From NCBI GenBank assembly GCA_037962975.1, contig CM075670.1:83827501-83891500 (forward strand): 64,000 nucleotides of DNA, read 5' to 3'. The stretch comes from Clitoria ternatea (lineage: Eukaryota > Streptophyta > Magnoliopsida > Fabales > Fabaceae). Position numbers and translations under genes: made by a program. Positions 58,301 to 64,000 of the stretch are shown here, in pieces (within the stretch, counting starts at the first letter, position 1; the number at the start of each line of letters is the position of its first letter). The notes below the pieces were generated by a model. The model searched no databases. It saw nothing but the letters and a program-made list of their open reading frames with translations, and had not been told where the DNA came from.

Positions 58301-60785
58301 GTCCCAACCTCCTCTTCTTCTGAGCCACCGGTCTGGTTTCAGGATACACTGCAAGTTTGTGACAACAGAAATCAGGATCCATCCCCGGCATGTCTGCTGC
58401 TGTCCATGCGAAAAGGTCTTTGAATTCCTGCAAAAGGGTTAATAATCGTTGCTCCATAGCAGACTCCAACTTATCGTTGATGTGCGTGACCTTCTCTGGG
58501 GAATCTCCCAATACGACATCCCTGGAACCACCATCTGGTGTGGGCTTAGATGGATTGAGTGGATCAATCTTCAATTCTGCTCTGGGGTCTAGGTCAATAA
58601 GACTGACAGACCCTGCCGCTGTTCCTCCGTCGTTCAACTTCCTCTTCTTGTTGAATACATCCAACTTAACCATGTTGAGGCTCAGATTATAACAATATCG
58701 AGCCATCTCCTGATCTCCGCGGAGTGAGGACACAGCGTTGTCCTTGTCGATAAATTTGATCAAGAGATGAGGGGTGGATACAATTGCTTCCATAGCGTTC
58801 AATGTTGGACGGCCTATGATACCGTTGTACGGGGATTCCACATCAATCACCAGAATTCTTGACTTGACTGTTCTTGCACCGGGCTCCCCTTCAAAAGAAA
58901 TCAAAGTGTCGAGGTATCCCTTGGTGGGTTGCTTGGCTCCGTTAAACGCTGTGAGTTCTTGTGTGTATGGTTGTAAATCTGCATCACTGAAACCCATTCG
59001 TTTGAAACAATTATAAAAGATAACATCACAAGAACTTCCCTGATCGACGAGGATCCTCTTGACGTCCTTATTGGCTATGACGGCCACAATCACTACTGCA
59101 TCATCACCTCCTGGAATTGTTGGGCCGAAGTCATCATCTGTAAACGACACCGTCGGGGCTGTCACTCCGTCCCTGAAAGGGCGGTTATCCCTCAGTTTAC
59201 CCTGGACTGACAGAATCATCCTATGGTGGTTCTTTCGTGCTGTGATTGATGTTCCTCCTCCCGCAAATCCTCCAGCTATCATCTCAATCACCTCTCGTCT
59301 GCCCTGTCTCTGCTGCTGGGGCATATTACTTTGTTGGGCACCTTCAGCAATCACTACCCCTTTCTGCTTCTCAGCCGCAGTGAACTTCCTTACTGGGTTG
59401 CGTGTATTATCATCTTCATCATCAGGATCTCTATTCCTTTTCTCCATCCTGTGAGGCTCATCCATAGATTTCTCCTTAAACAAATACTGCTTCAGCTTTC
59501 CTTCCCGAATGAGAGTTTCCACCGTATTCTTTAACGCCTTACACTCATCAGTGTTGTGCCCTGTCTGCTCATGGAAAGTGCAGTATTTACGCGGGTTACC
59601 ACCCCTCTTGGCTGGGGCTGGCTTCCTTATACCAAAGACGTTCAGAGTTGGCCAACCAACCTCCCTCATGATTTGTGAGTGCCTGGTGTTCAACGGAGCA
59701 TAGTGATCGAACGATGATACGCGCCTATCTCGTGGATGCTGACGAGCATTCACAAAGTCTTCTCTAAAGGCATGCTTCTCGGGCCTCGCTCTCTCCTTTT
59801 CTCTCCGTGGCTGCTGAGCGGGTGCAGAAGGCTTTACTCTTGCTGCAGTTGCCTCTAGATGCATCTCTATGCCCACATATTTGGAAGCTTTCCTTCGAAA
59901 CTCCTCGAAGGTTGTAGGTGGGCTCTTTGCCAAAGATAGGGCAAAGGCTGAACCTGGCTGAAGAGCTTCCACTACAATATGGAGTTGTATGGCCTCCGTG
60001 AGGTTAGGGACCAACGCAGCCTCCTTATAAAACCTTTTCAGGAACTCCTTAAGAGTCTCAGTTTCTCCCTGTCTTATCTGGGCCAGGGTGTGAGAAGTTC
60101 TTGGGATATCCCTGGAGATGACGAAATGGCTTTCGAATGCAGCAGCCATTTCCTCCCAAGAGTCTATAGATCCTGAAGGCAAACTTTTAAACCAGCTGAG
60201 AGCTTCCTCCGTCAACGTCCTTGGGAACATTTTGCACATGACATCTTCGTCTGCTCCCAGATACATAGCTTCATAAACATAAGCATCCAAATGCTTAGTG
60301 GGGTCGGTCTCTCCATTATACTTCCCAATCGACAATGGCTGAGTTGTTTGCAAATGTTTTGGAATGACAATACTCATCAACCTTCTTGAGAAAGGGACAC
60401 TAAGCTTGTATGTCCCTGAAGTTACCACCGCCTGCTCCCTTCTCCTGATACTAACTCTATCACCAGAGTCCTGCGTCTGCTCCCTCTCTTCATATGTGGG
60501 GATCTTCGAATACTGGAGGGTGGTAGATCTATCCCTCGCTGATGCATGGTGAGCCTCCTCTGCATGAGACACTACTCTGTCCCCAGCTCCTCCTCTCTCT
60601 CGCCTCAGCTCCATCAGCTCCTCCTTCAGTTGCCTGATAACCTCATCGCGAGGGTCAGGCGTCTGCACTTGCACCATCCTCCGGGTTTGAGTTGCAGGGG
60701 ATTCGAAGACGAGTCTCCTCCCAGCCTGTTGATGGGTCATATCCTCCACGTGACCTTCCACGAAATCTCTCCCATCACCTTCCAT
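55323..60785 (-). CDS. gag-pol: Tat Gag-Pol polyprotein, open except for one amber codon
   Basis: Starts at ATG 60785; 1095 codons to TAG at 57500-57498, then the same frame continues to 55323 (about 1820 codons in all). Gag core about 150-300; zinc knuckle CTFHEQTGHNTDEC at 402-415 (CHHC type); protease DQGSS at 581-585; RT about 845-1020 with FMDAYSGYNQIP and YIDD (972-975); RNase H spans the amber codon. After the stop, counting from Met 57428: aRNH about 127-250 (Asp133, Glu171, Asp195, but Asn245 where Asp is expected), integrase finger H354/H360/C392/C395, catalytic Asp424, Asp484 and Glu520 (35 residues between the last two). The older copy has GAG at the amber position, so this is a recent nonsense change. 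Confidence 0.93.
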
Positions 60786-60828
60786 TGTGACAACCTAACT
60801 TCTGCGAAAATGGGAATAACTCTATCGA

Positions 60829-60847
60829 GTCCCACTGGGCGTGCCAA
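60829..60847 (-). other. Primer binding site of the intact Tat element
   Basis: Directly after the 5' LTR the minus strand reads TTGGCACGCCCAGTGGGAC. The TGG start and the position fit a tRNA primer site. I cannot name the tRNA with confidence from memory. Confidence 0.65.
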
Positions 60848-61654
60848 TGAACTGGTCTGGACCGGGGTCTAGGATCCGGTGTGGGACCAGCCACAAGGAT
60901 GCAGGTGTTTTTAGGGTTTGCACACCGGAACTGTGTATATCCGATGTATTAATCTGGTCTCTCAGTGGGAGAGGCCGATCTTGTTGTCCTAGAGATCCTT
61001 TACACCAACGATTCGCGTTGTAGGGGGGCGAAAGGTGGTGCCACCTGCGAAGATTCTCCGACGCTCAAGTTAGAAGAGTGTATGAACTGAACGAATACTC
61101 AAGCGTAGTAACAGTAAAGTGTGAGATAGAATAACGATACCATGCATGTGTGTTGATATGGCTTCTTATAGTTGAACGTAAGAGAAAAAATGAGACGTTG
61201 GATGCAGGTGGGTCCCTTATCTCTGATTGCGTGTATATTGTGTCAATCAAAGTGGCTCGACTTTCAGAATGTGTCAGGAGGGTAGGTCAATTATCAGAGT
61301 ACAATCCTCTAGAGAGAGGAGAGGATAATCACCTTTTCCGCATAATCTGCTGACACGTCCACTTACTTTCTGAAGCCATTGATGTGACGTATTTTGCTAC
61401 AAACAGTGTCTTCGTTGATAAGTTATCAGAAGGCTCTTCTCTTGCTATGAGGGAAAAGCTAACAATTATATAAATATCCTGTATCAATGAACACAGAACC
61501 GTTACAGCGAAAATGAATGATGCTGTCATGGAGTGAGGGCGGATGACCAGACAACGGATATCCGGTGTGGTAACGTTGAACCTGGACACCGGTTTTCCTT
61601 ATATGAGATCAGTCTGACGTCACAAGTATGGGGGCCGGTATCTAGACCGGATCA
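60848..61654 (-). repeat. 5' LTR of the intact Tat element (807 bp)
   Basis: Same ends and length as 49742-50548. Differences seen by eye are six transitions, near 60956, 60991, 61092, 61229, 61437 and 61508. Confidence 0.95.
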
Positions 61655-61659
61655 AAAAT
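61655..61659 (+). other. Target site duplication AAAAT, right
   Basis: Matches 49737-49741 exactly. Confidence 0.9.
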
Positions 61660-61674
61660 AAAATTATACACAAC

Positions 61675-61707
<33 letters not shown>

Positions 61708-61708
61708 G
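61675..61708 (+). repeat. (ATA)n microsatellite
   Basis: About 11 ATA/AAT units without interruption. Confidence 0.95.
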
Positions 61709-61749
61709 AAGGGGTTTTAAATCACATAGATAGTAATAGAAGGTGTTTT

Positions 61750-61850
61750 GCTCAAGGTTGTTAAGACGTAGAGTCTACGTTGAGACGGAAAAATTTTTCA
61801 AAACGTAGACTCGTGAAACGTAAGACGAGACGGAAGAGTCTACCAGAAAT
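61750..61850. repeat. Short inverted repeats rich in ACGTAGA/TCTACGT
   Basis: At 61766-61780 ACGTAGA-G-TCTACGT is a perfect inverted repeat. AACGTAGACTCGT, AACGTAAGACGAGACGG and GAGTCTACC follow within 70 bp. This could be the subterminal region of the hAT element whose gene lies to the right (inference). Confidence 0.5.
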
Positions 61851-62034
61851 TCTAAACTACACATAAATATTAAAAATATCAAACTAAACTCAAACTTCAT
61901 AATCTTAAACCAAATTCAATGTCATAAAACACAAAAACATTAACTCAATGTCATAAAACACGACCTTCAATCATAAAAGTCAAGTCTAACATCATGAAAA
62001 CATAAACACTAATTAGGTTCTCAAGCCTAGGCAT

Positions 62035-64000
62035 CTAATCTAACATATCATTTAAGTTAGGATTATCATGTTCATCATCAAGTTCAGTCACGCCTAAGCC
62101 ATGGTCTCCTTCTTCATCATCAGACAAAATAGGAATCTCTAGATCATCAAGAGGTGGATCCCGACCAACCCCACTAGTTTCTCCTCCAACTCCAACATCT
62201 TCTTCTAGGTCAACTACATGATGATCCTCGCTGTCCACAATCCATTCATCATCAGAAGAAAGATCTTCAATGACATTGACATATTCTTTTGCTTTCCTTT
62301 CACTCTTCTTCTTGGCCAACTTAGAGTTAGCCATGACAAAGACAATATCATTCATTGTCTTTTGCTTCAATCGACTCCTCTTCTTAGTGTGAACCTAAAT
62401 TTTTTTGAAATATTTTAGCAAAAATATAATGGAGGAAATGAAGTATTTATTGATGAGAAATAACTTAGAAAGTAATTAAAAATACCATCTCAAATGCACT
62501 CCAATTGCGGTAGCAACCAGAAGAACTACACGTCAAACTCAAGACACGAATGGTAAACCTTTGTAACTCTAGAGTTTCATCACCATAAGACTCCTACCAT
62601 TGTGCTGGAGTTTTGATCTGGATCCCATTAAGAGCTATTTTGCTACCAAAAAACCCCTTCTTATATTTGAATTCCTCCAATTGGGCATCAATCTTCTTTA
62701 CTTCCTCCATATCTCCCACCATCCGCTCTAGGCAATCATACAATCCACGTTTGATTTCAAAGTCAGGTTTGAAATCAGGAGCATAATGAAAGATTGGGTT
62801 GAGGTAAAGGCCAGCAGCATGTAAAGGCCTATGAAGTTGATTGTTCCATCTTTCATCAATGATGTCCCAAAGAGGTTCGTAGCTAAGGAATAAAAGAAAT
62901 AATTTAATTAGTTCCAATTCCAATAATATAAATTGAATAATTCAATGCAACTTAGGTTACACAAGTTTACCTATTCTTCACATTTTTAAATGCACTTGCT
63001 ATCTTCTCCTTTGCTCGGTCCATCTCTTCATAGATAAAGCCCATTGCAGGCTTCTCATCTGAGTCCACCAAACGCAGCACCTTGATTAAAGGGTATGCAC
63101 CCTTCAAACAAGTCATAATATTTTTCAAAAAATTCTTATCCATCACTAGTGTCTCACAAAACTTCCCGTCCTTAAGTTTTGAAGGTTCGCCTGACTTCCA
63201 CTCATTGGATGTGAACATCCTTATCAATTCTCCCTTCTTATCCAACAAACAACCTAATGTCAAGTAGGAAGTGGCAAAACGTGTAGTGGCTGGTCTAATT
63301 AAATCACCACCATTTGTAAACTGATGCAATAAAGAGATCAAGGCACTTCTGGAGTAGATGAATGTTGTGAGCTTCCTGCAATGTGTAATTGTCTCCTTAT
63401 GGATTGGCAACTTCTTCTCAAGATCCTCCAGCATTAAATCTATGCAGTGAGCTGCACATGGAGTCCAATACAACCTCTTCCTCTTGTCCATCAAACGCTC
63501 TCCAGTTGCCTTATAATTTGCTGCATTGTCAGTGACAACCTGCACCACATTCTCTTCACCAACCTCTTCAACAACCTCATCAATCATCTTGAAAACTCTT
63601 TCAACAGTTTTAGAAATGTGAGATGCATCAATAGACTTCAAAAATACAGTTCTCATTGGACTGTTCACCAAAAAATTTAGTATGGTTCTTCTTCTCCTAT
63701 CAGTCCATCCATCCATCATGATGGTACACCCCGTTTTCTTCCAAAAGGCCCTATGCTTCTCAAGGTCCTCTTTGGTGGAATCAACCTGTTGCTTCAAATA
63801 CTTCACTCTGATCTCATGGTAAGAAGGTGGTTTAAATCCTTGTCCATGTCTAGCAACCAACTCAAACATCTTCTTGAATTCACTAGAATGGGCAACATTA
63901 AATGGTATAACATTGTTGTAGAAAAATGAAGCAATTTCTTGACATGCTTCCTCCCTCAAGCTTTTCTTAAATATTGAATTAATTGTCTCTTGTTGACTGC
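62035..64000 (-). pseudogene. hAT-superfamily transposase gene (DUF659), 5' end outside window
   Basis: Exons on the minus strand: one entering from 64000 and ending at 62971; 62882-62486; 62394-62035. Introns are 62970-62883 (88 nt, GTAAAC to TTAG) and 62485-62395 (91 nt, GTATTT to TTTAG); both splice in frame. Exon 1 carries DUF659 (MMDGWTDRRRRTILNFLVNS, VVTDNAANYKATGERL, CAAHCIDLMLEDL). Exons 2 and 3 carry the hAT C-terminal dimerisation region (LQRFTIRVLSLTCSSSGC, YRNWSAFEM, VHTKK) and an acidic tail. A TAG at about 62592-62594 lies where Trp is expected. The residue after SSSGC is Tyr where family members have Glu. A zinc-finger N-terminus would lie outside the window. Probably inactive. 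Confidence 0.85.

Larger units (their letters stand above)
49742..61654 (-). mobile_element. Nearly intact Tat-lineage Ty3/gypsy retrotransposon (11.9 kb)
   Basis: Two 807-bp LTRs with about six differences by eye, all transitions, flanked by perfect AAAAT duplications. On the minus strand the order is 5' LTR (61654-60848), primer site, gag-pol (60785-55323), tandem-repeat spacer, an antisense gene on the plus strand (51234-53901), polypurine tract and 3' LTR. Gag-Pol is open except for one amber codon. Using a commonly applied plant LTR rate of 1.3e-8 per site per year, six differences suggest insertion roughly 0.3 million years ago (rough inference). Confidence 0.95.

Overview
The window is plant nuclear DNA made almost entirely of nested and adjacent LTR retrotransposons, plus one hAT-type DNA transposon gene cut by the right edge. 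I see no host protein-coding gene, rRNA, tRNA or CRISPR array. Plant origin is shown by plant-only element lineages: Ty3/gypsy Tat and Ogre with a second RNase H and antisense extra ORFs, a Sirevirus-type Ty1/copia, and initiator-Met and Arg tRNA primer sites. A eudicot, probably a legume, is my inference from the very large Ogre element and the CGCTTGAGCG-type GC-rich LTR words; the sequence alone does not prove it.

Layout. (1) 1-8174: a minus-strand, coding-free LTR element (LARD-like) with 3.56-kb LTRs; its 3' LTR runs off the left edge. (2) 8175-8890: unassigned AT-rich DNA with CGCTTGAGCG-like words and two short palindromes. (3) 8893-17583: a 5'-truncated, broken Tat element on the plus strand, made of a pol relic, a spacer, a broken antisense gene and a 3' LTR. 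(4) about 17.6-24.8 kb: Sirevirus material in which a minus-strand gag-to-RT relic lies head-to-head with a plus-strand env-like relic, a series of polypurine tracts and an LTR. (5) 25568-44904: a complete but mutated 19.3-kb Ogre element on the plus strand, with 2.7-kb LTRs, Arg-tRNA primer site, ORF1, gag-protease with G-patch, RT-RH-aRNH-integrase and a 3.2-kb repeat-rich 3' UTR. (6) about 45.3-47.8 kb: an older inverted Ogre LTR relic expanded by a tandem repeat of about 180 bp. (7) 47.9-49.74 kb: AT-rich DNA with a three-copy repeat of about 370 bp. (8) 49742-61654: a young, nearly intact Tat element on the minus strand with identical-length 807-bp LTRs and a perfect 5-bp target duplication. 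(9) 61.66-64.0 kb: flank plus an intron-containing hAT (DUF659) transposase gene on the minus strand.

How the parts work together. The young Tat element is the most informative unit. Its 5' LTR drives gag-pol leftward (gag, zinc knuckle, protease, RT, RNase H, aRNH, integrase). Between integrase and the 3' LTR lies an oppositely transcribed gene with its own TATA box and a 94-nt intron whose removal joins two ORFs in frame into a protein of about 857 residues. The older Tat copy at 8.9-17.6 kb keeps the same TATA box, the same intron position and the same antisense layout, so this is a family trait and not a chance ORF. The genomic RNA of the element is necessarily complementary to the antisense mRNA.

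Most other coding sequences are pseudogenes, and many of their stop codons look like C-to-T or G-to-A changes. The non-coding parts of nearly every element carry their own tandem arrays, many with short perfect inverted repeats.
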